DNA of 64,000 bases from Stieleria magnilauensis. GTDB taxonomy: Bacteria; Planctomycetota; Planctomycetia; Pirellulales; Pirellulaceae. Below the pieces are notes generated by a model, which was given only the letters and a program-made list of their open reading frames with translations, did no database searches and had not been told where the DNA came from. The stretch spans positions 780,394 to 844,393 of the forward strand of contig CP036432.1 of the NCBI GenBank assembly GCA_007753675.1, written 5' to 3'. Position 1 is the first letter of the stretch, and each line of letters starts with the position of its first letter. Both the position numbers and the translations under genes were made by a program. Shown here in pieces: positions 43,119 through 52,521 of this stretch.

Positions 43119-45854
43119 ATGACGCCAGAGCAACGCGACGAAACGATCGAAGCGCTCTTTTCAGAAGCGGTCCGGCTTGATCGCCGCAGTCAGATCGAAT
43201 TACTTGAATCGTCCAGTCTGCCCGAGGACATCCGCCGCGAAATCGAAGTGCTTCTGGACGCCGAACGGCGGTTGGAGTCGGGCGAAACACAAGTCCTGGT
43301 GAGCGACCAGGAACACGGATCCGAGCTTCAGGCGTTCTCCATTTTTGATCGCACGTTGGCTGGCCTGACGATCAACGACCATCAGGAAACCCCGTCGACG
43401 GGGACGGCGGAATCGGTGGAATCGGCGGCCGAGCCGAGCACGATCGGCAAGTTCCGGATGCTGCAGTTGCTCGGTATCGGTGGCTATGGGCAGGTTTGGA
43501 AAGCCTACGACACGGTTCTGGATCGTTTCGTTGCGCTCAAGATCCCGCGTGATGACGTCAGTTATCGATTCAATCGAAAGATGGTTGAACGCGAGGCGCG
43601 GGCCGCGGCGCAATTCCAGCACCCGAACATCGTCACCATTCACGAAGTGCATTTTTACGGCGACCGAGCGCTGATTGCGAGTGAATTGATCGAAGGTGTG
43701 ACGCTGTCCAAATTGATCATCGCATCATCTCTGACGGTCAAGCAGGTCGCGGAAATGTGTGCCAAGTTGGCCGATGCCATCCATTATGCGCATTGCCGGG
43801 GCGTGATTCACCGCGATTTGAAACCGTCCAACATCCTGATCGATCAGGACGGCGAACCCCACGTCACCGATTTCGGCTTGGCCAAGCGGGAACTGGCCCA
43901 TGCGACACTTTCGGCCCACGGCAGCGTGTTGGGCACGCCGACCTACATGCCGCCCGAACAGGCACGCGGTGATTCGCATATCGCCGACGCTCGCAGCGAT
44001 ATTTATTCTCTGGGAGTGATTCTGTTTCAGATGTTGACGTCTGAATTGCCATTTCGCGGCGACCGCCAAGCCGTGATTCAGAAGGTGATCTATGTCGACC
44101 CTCCCAGTCCCCGATCGTTGCGGCCCGCGATCCCACGAGATCTGGAAACGATCTGTCTGAAGTGTCTGCAAAAATCTCCCGCACGGCGTTATCAGAGTGC
44201 CAAAGACTTGGCGACCGATCTCGAACTCTGGTTGCAGAAAAAGCCGATCCACGCGCGGCCGGTCACGCGGGTGGAGCGGGCGATGCGGCTGTGCGCACGC
44301 TACCCCGTGGTTTCGTCGCTGGCGACCGCGATCGCCGTGCTGATTGTGGTCAGTCTGGTCGCGATCACCAGTCTGTGGATCCGCGCCAATCACAACCAAA
44401 AGACGGCATTGCGTCACCTGGAACGCCGAACCGCAAACTTTGACAAGACCATCGAAGCGGTGGAAGTGATGCTGAGCCGTGTGATCGAGCGCGAGGAGCC
44501 CGAGTTCATCCCCATCCAACAAGAGCTGCTTCACGAGGCGTTGAAACTCTACGAACAGCTCGTCGACACCAACGGTGATGATGCCGACAGCCTGATCGAA
44601 AACGGGCGCATCCGGACTCGCATGGGATACTTGCATGAGTCGTTGGAGAACCCGGCCGCTGCGCTGGCGGCGTTTCAGTCGGCGATCGAACAGTTTGAAA
44701 CCGCGCTGGCCGGCTCGAGCGATGTGCGAACCAGTGAAGAGTTGGCCGAAAGCTACCGTAGTGTCGCCCGAACGATTCTACAGATGTCCGTCGACGGAGA
44801 CCCTCAGTGGGACGTGTGTGAAGACGCCATTGAACGCGCGATCGAAATTGACAGCGCGGCACCCCCGGTGGAGCGCGGACGGCGTTTTGGGTTGGCAAAA
44901 TCGCACAACTTGCGGGCGCGGATGTACGTTGCAAAAGACGAACCCGAACGTGCCGAACAAGAATACCTGCGGGCAATCGAGCTACTCGGCGCGGTGAGCG
45001 AGAATCGCCCCGATTCGGTGGTGGTGACGTTGTCGCTTATTTGGAATCGACATCAATTGGCCGACATGCTTCTGCGGCATGGTGACTTCGAAAAATCACG
45101 ACAGATTCACGAGGATCTGTTGAAGCAACGCCTGGCGCTGCAACGTGTTGCTTCCGACGCGTATCGTTTTCATCCTTCGACGGTCGTTCAGTTTCCATCG
45201 CCCAATCAGACGTTTTCGTTGCGTCGTGATTTGGCGGCTAGCCACCGCTCGTTGGGGCAGATCTACGAAGCGGAGAATGACGATGTCGCTGCTGCGGCGC
45301 ATTTCCGCGCGGCGGCGGGGTTCATCGATGAAGTCGTTCGTGACTACCCCCATCGCCGCGGCCACCGGGATGCCAAGGGGGGAATTCATACGCGGTGCGC
45401 CCAAATCCTGATGCGATTGGGAAAACGCGACGAGGCCCTCGAACACTTTGACATCGGATTGAAAAGCTGGAATCAAGCGGACCCGGTCACGCTGGACAAG
45501 AACCGGCTCAAAAACTTTGCATCCCAGCATGCAGTGGCAGGTGCGCTGGCCAAGACCATCAACAACAACGAATCCGCTATCCTTCATTTCATTGCCGCAC
45601 AGGAGTTCTATCACCAGCTCAGCCGGATCGTCCCGGCGGAGCCTTCGGTGATCTTGGCGAACATCCGTGTTTCCCTCGATCTGGCTGAACTCCGACGTCA
45701 AAGCGGGGACGAGCGTGCCGCCGAGGAGTTGATTCAACAAGCGACCGAGTTGACCGAGGTGATGCGAAACATCGACGAACCGACTCGGGAGTTACAGAAT
45801 GCTCTTCAAAGCGCCGAACGGTTGCTGCAGCGGCATTCGGCGGGACGCATCTGA
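43119..45854 (+). CDS. Membrane Ser/Thr protein kinase with TPR repeats behind the chemosensory operon
   Basis: A protein of 911 residues from the ATG at 43119; the frame is open further upstream, but there it overlaps cheB and looks non-coding. Seen: a short helical head (MTPEQRDETIEALFSEAVRLDRRSQIELL), a Hanks-type kinase domain with GIGGYGQVWKAY, K141, catalytic D233 in HRDLKPSN, TDFGLAKRE and GTPTYMPPEQA, and one membrane helix (VSSLATAIAVLIVVSLVAITSLWI). About 500 residues of TPR-type helical repeats follow (DDVAAAAHFRAAAGFIDEV, RDEALEHFDIGLKSW). It resembles the kinase at 14.5 kb in layout. Lying directly behind a chemosensory operon that lacks an output gene, it is a candidate output, but this is inference. 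Confidence 0.9.
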   Translation: MTPEQRDETIEALFSEAVRLDRRSQIELLESSSLPEDIRREIEVLLDAERRLESGETQVLVSDQEHGSELQAFSIFDRTLAGLTINDHQETPSTGTAESVESAAEPSTIGKFRMLQLLGIGGYGQVWKAYDTVLDRFVALKIPRDDVSYRFNRKMVEREARAAAQFQHPNIVTIHEVHFYGDRALIASELIEGVTLSKLIIASSLTVKQVAEMCAKLADAIHYAHCRGVIHRDLKPSNILIDQDGEPHVTDFGLAKRELAHATLSAHGSVLGTPTYMPPEQARGDSHIADARSDIYSLGVILFQMLTSELPFRGDRQAVIQKVIYVDPPSPRSLRPAIPRDLETICLKCLQKSPARRYQSAKDLATDLELWLQKKPIHARPVTRVERAMRLCARYPVVSSLATAIAVLIVVSLVAITSLWIRANHNQKTALRHLERRTANFDKTIEAVEVMLSRVIEREEPEFIPIQQELLHEALKLYEQLVDTNGDDADSLIENGRIRTRMGYLHESLENPAAALAAFQSAIEQFETALAGSSDVRTSEELAESYRSVARTILQMSVDGDPQWDVCEDAIERAIEIDSAAPPVERGRRFGLAKSHNLRARMYVAKDEPERAEQEYLRAIELLGAVSENRPDSVVVTLSLIWNRHQLADMLLRHGDFEKSRQIHEDLLKQRLALQRVASDAYRFHPSTVVQFPSPNQTFSLRRDLAASHRSLGQIYEAENDDVAAAAHFRAAAGFIDEVVRDYPHRRGHRDAKGGIHTRCAQILMRLGKRDEALEHFDIGLKSWNQADPVTLDKNRLKNFASQHAVAGALAKTINNNESAILHFIAAQEFYHQLSRIVPAEPSVILANIRVSLDLAELRRQSGDERAAEELIQQATELTEVMRNIDEPTRELQNALQSAERLLQRHSAGRI

Positions 45855-45978
45855 GCGCCTTCAAAACAAAAAATGCAGGAGACCCTGTGCAATTTTTTGG
45901 GGTTTCGCATCACAACGCGGCAGCGAGTTTCCGTTAATCTATGGGTCGACGTCATTTCTTCCTCCGAGAGTGTGTAGC

Positions 45979-46350
45979 ATGAGCAAGAAAAAACAGCGCC
46001 GGGCGTTACGACAGACCATGCAGCCGTTGGTGGAATTGTCGGATCGACTGGCCACCACTCGGCTTCAATCGGCACGGATCCGCGTCCGGCGAGCCGAGCT
46101 TCAGCTCAAACGCGAACGCGTCCGGACGATCGCGGACGAACGATCCGTTCTTAGCACCGCAGAATTCACCGCACGCATCAACCGCTTGGCGGATCGTTTA
46201 CGCGAGAACCGGCGACGCATCGGGCGGATCCGCCAGGCGCGACAACGCGAAGTGGGCATCCTGCTCGGAGCCGATTTCAGCTACCTGGAGATTACCAAGC
46301 ACAACGAAGACTTTTCACTTTACACGGGGTATTTTGGTGGCAATGACTGA
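45979..46350 (+). CDS. Small basic coiled-coil protein
   Basis: A protein of 123 residues from the ATG at 45979; the open extension upstream overlaps the kinase end and is rejected. Very rich in Arg, Lys and Gln with heptad-like leucines (LVELSDRLATTRLQSARIRVRRAELQLKRERV), so a long charged helix or coiled coil is likely; no membrane helix. It ends with a less basic tail (FSYLEITKHNEDFSLYTGYFGGND). Its stop overlaps the start region of the following glycosyltransferase gene, so the two are translated together. I recognise no family; a scaffold or partner for polysaccharide enzymes is a guess. Confidence 0.7.
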   Translation: MSKKKQRRALRQTMQPLVELSDRLATTRLQSARIRVRRAELQLKRERVRTIADERSVLSTAEFTARINRLADRLRENRRRIGRIRQARQREVGILLGADFSYLEITKHNEDFSLYTGYFGGND

Positions 46351-47338
46351 AGACGGCGGAATGAGTTTCCAAGACGGAACGATCATGTTGGTTGCCGATG
46401 CGGCCCCGTTTTCGACGCGAGATGTGTGGGAGGGCTATCTGGAAGGACTGACCGAGGCGGGGGCGAACGTGTTGCCCTATCCGACGTTTTCCATCCTGGA
46501 ATTGCTCAGCCCCAATTTGCTCGGCAGTGATCTGATCGGCAAAGCGATGGACATTCGAAATGGCGTCCACGCGGTCGTCTTCATCAGCGGGATGTACTTT
46601 CGGGAGACGCGCAGCTGGGTCGTCGAATCGCTGACCCGACGCGGCATGCCGACCATTTTGATCGCTACGGACGATCCTTATGAAGACATCGGAATGCGAG
46701 ATTGCTATTCGACGCGGTTTACAAACGAGTTGTCCTGTGCCAATGGCCAAGCGGCCTATCTACCGACGGCGACGTTGTTTCCGCCGGCCTTGGACGACGA
46801 TCCGTGGGTGCGGGATCTCGTCTTCGTCGGCACCGTTTTCGAAGATCGCTGGGAATGGATCCGGCAAATTGCGATGTACTGCGAACTGAACGAACATCGC
46901 TTTGATATTTTTGGGCATTTCCCGACGATGCGTGATGGGCTCCAGGATCTGGAGTACGTGCGAGTCATTCCCGGCACCGTGTCTGCCGAACAGAAGTGGA
47001 GTCTGTACAGCCAAAGCAGACTGGTGCTGAATATTTTTCGCGATGCGGGAGAGAAGCGACCACAGTCGGCAAGCCCGAGGGTGTACGAGGTCGCCGGGTT
47101 GGGACGGCCCGCCTTGATCAGCAACCGCCGCGACGAGGTGGAGCAAATTTTCGGCGATGCGATCTACCTGTTTGATGACATCGAAAGCTTTGGGGAAGTG
47201 TTCGAAGAGGCGATCGAGTCGGATGCGGAGAGGCAGCAGAAAGTCCGGCAAGCCCAGGAAATTGTGTTGCAGGGGCATCTCTATCAACATCGCGCCTCGA
47301 CGCTTTTGGGCGAAATTCAAAAGCTATTGACGGACTGA
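46343..47338 (+). CDS. Glycosyltransferase of CgeB/GT4-like type
   Basis: A protein of 331 residues, start taken at the ATG at 46343 (TTG 46334 and GTG 46337 are in frame). No signal peptide. Seen: a Rossmann-like N-terminal half and a C-terminal domain with SPRVYEVAGLGRPALISNRRDEVEQIFGDAIYLFDDIESF. This is the nucleotide-sugar-binding pattern of the CgeB/Glyco_trans_1_2 proteins (E in YEVAGLG, then the DDIESF strand). It overlaps the coiled-coil gene by eight bases and opens the polysaccharide region. Sugar donor and acceptor cannot be told. Confidence 0.8.
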   Translation: MTEDGGMSFQDGTIMLVADAAPFSTRDVWEGYLEGLTEAGANVLPYPTFSILELLSPNLLGSDLIGKAMDIRNGVHAVVFISGMYFRETRSWVVESLTRRGMPTILIATDDPYEDIGMRDCYSTRFTNELSCANGQAAYLPTATLFPPALDDDPWVRDLVFVGTVFEDRWEWIRQIAMYCELNEHRFDIFGHFPTMRDGLQDLEYVRVIPGTVSAEQKWSLYSQSRLVLNIFRDAGEKRPQSASPRVYEVAGLGRPALISNRRDEVEQIFGDAIYLFDDIESFGEVFEEAIESDAERQQKVRQAQEIVLQGHLYQHRASTLLGEIQKLLTD

Positions 47339-47435
47339 GGATCGAACGGAAAACAAGTCGCCGAACTTGCCTGTGGGATAGGTTTTCACGGAATCGTTCC
47401 AGTACGCGACAGGCAGGAAGCCTCTCCCACTCGGT

Positions 47436-48722
47436 TTACACGTCGTATCCGGCTTGTTGCAGCAGTTCGCCAAAGACTTCGTCGCAAAGCACACGCAACT
47501 TTTGCGGCAGATCAGTTTTCCATCGTCCCACCGAAGCGCGCTCGTCGGCCGTTGTCCGATGAAAGTCCAAGTCTTGGCAGATCAGCCGGTGTGCTTCGAT
47601 GACGCCCGCGACGGTGGCCGAGTCGCTGTCGATCTGCAGATAGTCGAAGATCCGCGTCAACGTGGATTCTGGTTCCAGCACCAGGTCTTCGTATCGCACG
47701 CACAAACAATGTTCTTTGCGAGCTTCGGCGACTGCTAACAGTCGGGCAATGTCGTGCCGTTTCATGCGGATGAATTCCGCGTCACTTTCCACGTTCTCTC
47801 GACCAAACGTAGCAAAGCCGCGTTTGTGGTTGAACGCGATCATCGAACAGACCATGTCGCGAAAATCGCGAATCAAGATGATTTCCTTGGCGTTTGGGTA
47901 CAGTTCGCGGGCGATCCATTGAAGGTGGCACGGAAGTGACTTTTCGGCAAAGTACGTGACGCCGGTCGATTTGTGATTGATCGCAGCGATTTCGCCGTAC
48001 AGTTCGTCAATATTCTGCAGCGCAAATTCAGCGGTACGGTTGATGTAGGCGTTACCGAACCAGTCGCCCAGGGTCGGCCGATTAGAGATGACTTCGCTGT
48101 TAAACGGGCACGGCGGTAGAACGCTAAGGTCGGATTCGAACGTGTTCTTTCCGAATGATGGTTCGGCAAGAATTTTCAACATGTGAAACCAATACCCGGC
48201 CGGACGAGCTTCAAACGGGTATTGGGCGTCGAGCACGATCGATGGGTGCTGCGCAAGCGTCTGCATGGCCCGCGTGGTTCCTGTTCTGGCGAGCGACGTG
48301 ATCGTGAGCGGAGAAAGCTTGGGGGCGTAGGCGGGTCGCAGGGGATCTCGCTCGCCGCGAATCGCGGCGCAAGGCACGCGTCGACCGTTTTGCAAGACCG
48401 CGAACACGTCGATTTGAAACTGTGGCGGCAGTCCCAACGTTCCGAAACTGCAACGGAAACCGCACGTCGACGCACCTCGAACGTCCGCGTGTCGGCTCGC
48501 CGCGGTCTCGTTGTGAAGTGTGACGGGGATGGTTTTCCAAGGGACCCCGCCATGCATCAACTGAAGACGGCGAACCTTGCCACGTCGGGCCAACGCCCAA
48601 CCGTCCAGACGTATGCTATTGGAATCGATCTCCTTTTCGGGGCTCGGCTCATGCAGTTCAAAGCCGTACAGGATGTCGTCCAGATTCTCGTGGTAGTCCA
48701 CGTCAATGCGATGAATCGTCAA
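47436..48722 (-). CDS. Sulfotransferase with N-terminal accessory domain
   Basis: A protein of 428 residues. Seen: an N-terminal beta-rich domain of about 125 residues (RLDGWALARRGKVRRLQLMHGG) of a kind found beside glycan enzymes, then a PAPS-dependent sulfotransferase fold with the 5'-phosphosulfate loop TSLARTGTTRAMQ at about 142-154 and the 3'-phosphate-binding segment ILIRDFRDMVCSMIAF. Known: it moves sulfate from PAPS onto a sugar or other hydroxyl. Surface polysaccharides of marine bacteria are often sulfated. It follows the aminotransferase gene with a gap of 21 bases, so the pair forms a minus-strand operon. Confidence 0.88.
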   Translation of the reverse strand: MTIHRIDVDYHENLDDILYGFELHEPSPEKEIDSNSIRLDGWALARRGKVRRLQLMHGGVPWKTIPVTLHNETAASRHADVRGASTCGFRCSFGTLGLPPQFQIDVFAVLQNGRRVPCAAIRGERDPLRPAYAPKLSPLTITSLARTGTTRAMQTLAQHPSIVLDAQYPFEARPAGYWFHMLKILAEPSFGKNTFESDLSVLPPCPFNSEVISNRPTLGDWFGNAYINRTAEFALQNIDELYGEIAAINHKSTGVTYFAEKSLPCHLQWIARELYPNAKEIILIRDFRDMVCSMIAFNHKRGFATFGRENVESDAEFIRMKRHDIARLLAVAEARKEHCLCVRYEDLVLEPESTLTRIFDYLQIDSDSATVAGVIEAHRLICQDLDFHRTTADERASVGRWKTDLPQKLRVLCDEVFGELLQQAGYDV

Positions 48723-48743
48723 ACTGGCTTCTCCAACAGGTCT

Positions 48744-49973
48744 TCAACCGAGCGATTCGATGACGGAAAGCCCTGCCCGAATGTCGCGGCGGTTGGTGTA
48801 CAGCCCGAACGAGAATCGCATGCAGGGGTTCTTGTAGGGACTGGCACTCGCAATCACGCCGTTGCGAGACAGTTCGGTTTCGAGTTCGTTGGGATCCCAA
48901 CCGTTGACGTTGAAACAAACGATTCCAGAGGACAGGTCTTGCGACATCGGAGTCAGCAATTCGACGTGCGGCATCTCGGCGAGTTTCCGTTTGCAAAACT
49001 GTGCCAAACGGTGGATCCGATGCTGGATGCGTTGTTTGCCGATGGCGAGCTGGAAATCGAAGGTATCGGCGAGTGCCCAGCGGTATTCATAGCTATGGTA
49101 GCCGCCCGGTGTCATCCGTCGCCCGATGGCGGCGGAATCGACGAGCCCCTTGCGCCAACATTCGATACGTTCCGCTCCGAATGGCGGAATCGTGGGGCGA
49201 ACGCGTTTCCAGCCCGCTTCGCTGCCCCAGATGATGCCGGTTCCACGTGGACCGCACAGGGTTTTGTGGCAGCCGGCGATGAAAAAGTCGCAACTTCCCT
49301 CCTGGAGGTTGAAATCTTCAACGCCCAACGCGTGGACGCCATCGACGACCAACAGAATCTTTTGCTCGGCGGCGCGGTCCTGGTTCAGATGGGTGATGCG
49401 CTGAGCGATCGTGGACAGCGGCAGCTTGACACCCGTTGATGAATGCACCCACGTGACCACGACCACGCGAGTGGCATCGCTGACACCGGAAAGCAATTGG
49501 TTGACCATCACGTCCGCACTGGCGTCCATGGGCGCATGGTGATCATAAAGTGCTTTTTCGAACCGCTTGGCTCGGGAGCGATCCAACGCGTAGCGGATCG
49601 ATGCATCTGACGAATAATGCCCATGCTCGCTTTGAAGGATCTCGTCGTTTTCGTCAAGATCTAAACTGGTCAGTACCAGTCCCAGCCCCATCGTCGTGCT
49701 GTCGGTCAGCGCGATCTGATTCGGCGAGCAGCCGAAATACGATGCCGCTCGGCAAAGAACGCGCACATCATTGATTTCCAAATCGTCGTGTGCCCGTTTC
49801 GGGTTGCGATCCAGGATTCTTCGATACCTGGACAGGGCGCGACGCACCGGGCGGGGATGCGAGGCAAACAGCATCGGGGCGAGGTGAACGAGATGGGGCG
49901 CGAGTCGAAATTGGCGACGCACTTCGGGCCACGAGTAGGGCCGGTCGGAAGGGTTGCCTCGTTTGGAATTCAT
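48744..49973 (-). CDS. Class V PLP-dependent aminotransferase
   Basis: A protein of 409 residues. A GGAG box six bases before the ATG at 49973 decides the start over an in-frame GTG 12 bases upstream. Seen: the class V (isopenicillin-N-epimerase/cysteine-desulfurase-like) fold with LTDSTTMGLGLVLTSL at the phosphate end, VVDGVHALGV and the Schiff-base lysine K237 in FFIAGCHKTLCGPRGTG. Known: members transfer amino groups, remove sulfur from cysteine or epimerise amino acids. With sulfotransferase and glycosyltransferase neighbours, formation of an amino-sugar-like or amino-acid side group of the glycan is possible, but the substrate is unknown. Confidence 0.88.
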   Translation of the reverse strand: MNSKRGNPSDRPYSWPEVRRQFRLAPHLVHLAPMLFASHPRPVRRALSRYRRILDRNPKRAHDDLEINDVRVLCRAASYFGCSPNQIALTDSTTMGLGLVLTSLDLDENDEILQSEHGHYSSDASIRYALDRSRAKRFEKALYDHHAPMDASADVMVNQLLSGVSDATRVVVVTWVHSSTGVKLPLSTIAQRITHLNQDRAAEQKILLVVDGVHALGVEDFNLQEGSCDFFIAGCHKTLCGPRGTGIIWGSEAGWKRVRPTIPPFGAERIECWRKGLVDSAAIGRRMTPGGYHSYEYRWALADTFDFQLAIGKQRIQHRIHRLAQFCKRKLAEMPHVELLTPMSQDLSSGIVCFNVNGWDPNELETELSRNGVIASASPYKNPCMRFSFGLYTNRRDIRAGLSVIESLG

Positions 49974-50092
49974 CTGCGTCTCCACACCGTACTTGTTGAA
50001 AGGTACGCCCGAAGCAGAGAATATACTTCAAATCACCGCCTCTGATTGCCTCGTCGTCGAACTGTCTCGCCCTCCAAACCAACTCAACGCCC

Positions 50093-50755
50093 GTGACACG
50101 CGATCTGCTCTTGACCGTCAGCATCGGCGAAGACGAAGTCGCGAAGCACACGATTCCTCGGATGCGTCGCTATGCCGAGACGCATCAGGCGGCGTTTCGT
50201 GTGATGACGCAAAGCCAGACGTATCGTCGCCCCGTGTTCGCTTATTGGGAAGCGCTAGTCGAATTGTGCGACTCTGATTATGACCGGATTGCGATCCTGG
50301 ACAGCGATATCCTTGTGCGACGGGGGGCGCCGAGTCTGTTTGAGGTCCCGTTTTCCGAGATCGCGATGAAGCCGTCCGGTTGGGTGGCGCCACGTTTCTT
50401 GCAACGCATTCACGATCAAATTGCTGACGATTTCACGATTCGGGACATGTACAACAGCGGCGTGATCCTGATCACACGCGATTACGTGAGAACGATCGCC
50501 GATTCGATTCAATCGCTCGGGACCCGCGTCGAAGAAACGCGTTTTGCCGACCAGGTTTACTTTTGCATGATGGTCAAGCGAACCGGTGTGACCCCAACGC
50601 CCTTGTCGTGGCGTTGGAATCAGCATGATCAAGTGCCCAACTTCCGCGCCGAACTGGCCCACTTCCTGCACTTTCGTGGTCCCGACAAACTGCCTCGCGT
50701 CGAGCAGTTCTTGCAGAAAAATCGTAATGACCAGTGGGGAGCGGCTTTGTCCTGA
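50093..50755 (+). CDS. GT8-like glycosyltransferase
   Basis: A protein of 220 residues starting at a GTG at 50093, divergent from the aminotransferase gene. Seen: a GT-A fold start (LLLTVSIGEDEVAKHTIPRMRRYAETH), the metal-binding D70-S-D72 in IAILDSDILVRR, MYNSGVILI and a C-terminal HFLHFRGPDKLP. These are typical of small nucleotide-sugar transferases near family GT8. It lacks membrane segments and probably works at the cytoplasmic face. Donor sugar is unknown. Confidence 0.8.
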   Translation: MTRDLLLTVSIGEDEVAKHTIPRMRRYAETHQAAFRVMTQSQTYRRPVFAYWEALVELCDSDYDRIAILDSDILVRRGAPSLFEVPFSEIAMKPSGWVAPRFLQRIHDQIADDFTIRDMYNSGVILITRDYVRTIADSIQSLGTRVEETRFADQVYFCMMVKRTGVTPTPLSWRWNQHDQVPNFRAELAHFLHFRGPDKLPRVEQFLQKNRNDQWGAALS

Positions 50756-50811
50756 ATGACGTCGTTGACGCTGCAGTTTTCAAATCCTCGACGAGGGTTC
50801 CGAACGCAAAA

Positions 50812-50842
50812 AACGGCAGACGCACGTTGTGCGTCTGCCGTT
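50812..50842 (-). terminator. Strong intrinsic terminator
   Basis: AACGGCAGACGCAC and GTGCGTCTGCCGTT form a perfect 14-base stem with a 3-base loop. On the minus strand it is followed by a run of six T. It ends transcription of the RTX-like gene whose stop is 23 bases upstream in that direction. Confidence 0.9.
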
Positions 50843-50864
50843 GGCGTTTACCGATCAGAACGGA

Positions 50865-51545
50865 TCACTGGACTTCGAAGTCGTAGCTGTCACCCTCGCT
50901 GCCGTTGTAGTCCATGAATCGGTTTCCGCTGATCAGCGTGTAGCGTCGCGAGCCAGGGGTGCGTTGGTAGACGATTCGTCCGAAGTGGTCGGCACCGTCG
51001 CCGCCGTACATTTCGTCACGGATTCCGTCGCCGTAGTCACTCATGTCGTCATTCCCGTCGCCGCCCATCAGGATGTCAAAATCTCGTCCGCCAGCCAGGT
51101 CATCGTTTCCGCCGCCGCCGAGCAAGATATCTTCGCCGTAGCCGCCACGTGCGGTGCTGTCGATGTCGGTTTGGTTATCGAAATTGTCGTCGTGGTTTCC
51201 GCCATCAAAGTAGATGTAGAAAAACTCGGGAAAATCGAGCGCGAGGTCCTTCGCGGTCAGTGTGTCGTCCCCGTTCCAGCCGCGAAAGATGACATACAGT
51301 CGGGTGTATGGGCCGGCCACGGCTTCGAATTCATACTCTTGGCCATTGAGTTCCACTTCGACTCGACCAGATTCGATCGCATCGTCATCTTCGTCGTCCC
51401 GAAACTTGATTTCGCACTCGTCATTGGCCGAAGTGCCGTCAATCATGACGACGCGAGTCGGGCCGTCGTCAAAGGCGAACACGCCTGCATTGGCAACGCC
51501 ACAAAATCCTGCCAGAGCGAGGCAAAAGGTCAGTTTTCTTAACAT
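50865..51545 (-). CDS. Secreted acidic protein with RTX-like calcium-binding repeats
   Basis: A protein of 226 residues from the ATG at 51545, where the signal peptide (MLRKLTFCLALAGFCGVANA) begins; the open extension upstream is not used. Seen: a very acidic beta-rich N-terminal part, then glycine/aspartate repeats of hemolysin type (GGYGEDILLGGGGNDDLAGG, MGGDGNDDMSD, YGGDGADHFG), which bind calcium in a parallel beta roll. There is no type I secretion C-terminus and the signal peptide suggests Sec export, so it is probably a periplasmic or surface protein. It sits alone within the polysaccharide locus and ends in a strong terminator. Confidence 0.85.
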   Translation of the reverse strand: MLRKLTFCLALAGFCGVANAGVFAFDDGPTRVVMIDGTSANDECEIKFRDDEDDDAIESGRVEVELNGQEYEFEAVAGPYTRLYVIFRGWNGDDTLTAKDLALDFPEFFYIYFDGGNHDDNFDNQTDIDSTARGGYGEDILLGGGGNDDLAGGRDFDILMGGDGNDDMSDYGDGIRDEMYGGDGADHFGRIVYQRTPGSRRYTLISGNRFMDYNGSEGDSYDFEVQ

Positions 51546-51822
51546 GGTTCGAGTTCCCGTGACTGAAGTGAGCTGGTGAAGGGTCCGTTGATAGGACTCC
51601 AAGCGGACAGCAGCGGGAAATGTGTCAAACGATTGCGCCAAGTTGCTGACGTTTTTTTCAGATCGGGCACCCGTTTCGCGTCAGATGCCGGCCGCGACCT
51701 GCGCTGCCCTGCCCTGACGTCTACAAATCGTTTTTCTACAACGCGAACATTGATGATCGGAGCGAGGGCAGATACGATTGATCGTGAAGGACGTTTTGTG
51801 CACTCGCTTTGGACGCTTTCCC

Positions 51823-52521
51823 ATGCCAGAAAAGGCCGCTTACCAATCGCCTTCACGCAGTTACGTCAAGGCGGAGAGTCGTCGCGATGCGGTCCGGCGG
51901 ATGATTCGCCCCGATCCCTTGCTGGCATCTCTGTACGTCGACGGGGAAAACAAGGACGGAAAAGAGGGCTGGGTCAACGCCATCCGGGATCAATCGGGGG
52001 CGGTGTACCGGTTGTTGTTTTATATCGACAAGCTGCAGGTCGCTCCAGAGTTTTCCGATCTGGAGATGTACGAGGTGCTCTACGGCGCCGTGACCGAGCA
52101 CCAGGAATTGAATTATCCGCGCGCCTTGTTCACGACCACCGGCGCGATCAACCTGATGCGAGACGGCATTCCCGGGCGGCAGTTCGTCCAGGCGGTCAAA
52201 CGCGGGATCCTTCAAATCGTTCCGTACACCTTGGGCAGAGACATCAAGACCGCTCATCTGCGCGAAAACGGATACGCTTACCTGTGTATCTATGACCGCG
52301 ATGGGCAGGGGATCCGTGTTCTGAACCTACTGGACTACTTGATGGTGTATGACCATCGGGCGGGCGAAGAGATCCAAGTGCACCAGGAAGAAGAATTGGT
52401 GATCGGTGACACGCGTTTCGTCCGTCCGTTTTTGCTGAAGTACGCTCAGGGCACGAAGGCGGAGGTGCTGGACACCGCCAGCGTGGCCGAGAGAACGCTC
52501 AGGTCAAAAGGGGCGTTCTAG
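51823..52521 (+). CDS. Hypothetical cytoplasmic protein, convergent with the polymerase gene
   Basis: A protein of 232 residues from the ATG at 51823 (TTG 51778 and GTG 51784 are in frame). No membrane helix or signal peptide. Seen: an arginine-rich head, then an alpha/beta region with VYRLLFYIDKLQV, FTTTGAINLMRDGIPGRQF and YAYLCIYDRDGQGIRVLNLLDYLMVYDHR. I recognise no family. Its last 23 bases overlap the end of the O-antigen-ligase-like gene on the opposite strand, so the two transcripts collide. Confidence 0.75.
   Translation: MPEKAAYQSPSRSYVKAESRRDAVRRMIRPDPLLASLYVDGENKDGKEGWVNAIRDQSGAVYRLLFYIDKLQVAPEFSDLEMYEVLYGAVTEHQELNYPRALFTTTGAINLMRDGIPGRQFVQAVKRGILQIVPYTLGRDIKTAHLRENGYAYLCIYDRDGQGIRVLNLLDYLMVYDHRAGEEIQVHQEEELVIGDTRFVRPFLLKYAQGTKAEVLDTASVAERTLRSKGAF

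Noticed and set aside
51085..51180. Glycine/aspartate-coding direct repeats as a possible CRISPR or satellite
   Set aside because: They are codon-level repeats of the RTX-like protein with irregular units and no spacers.
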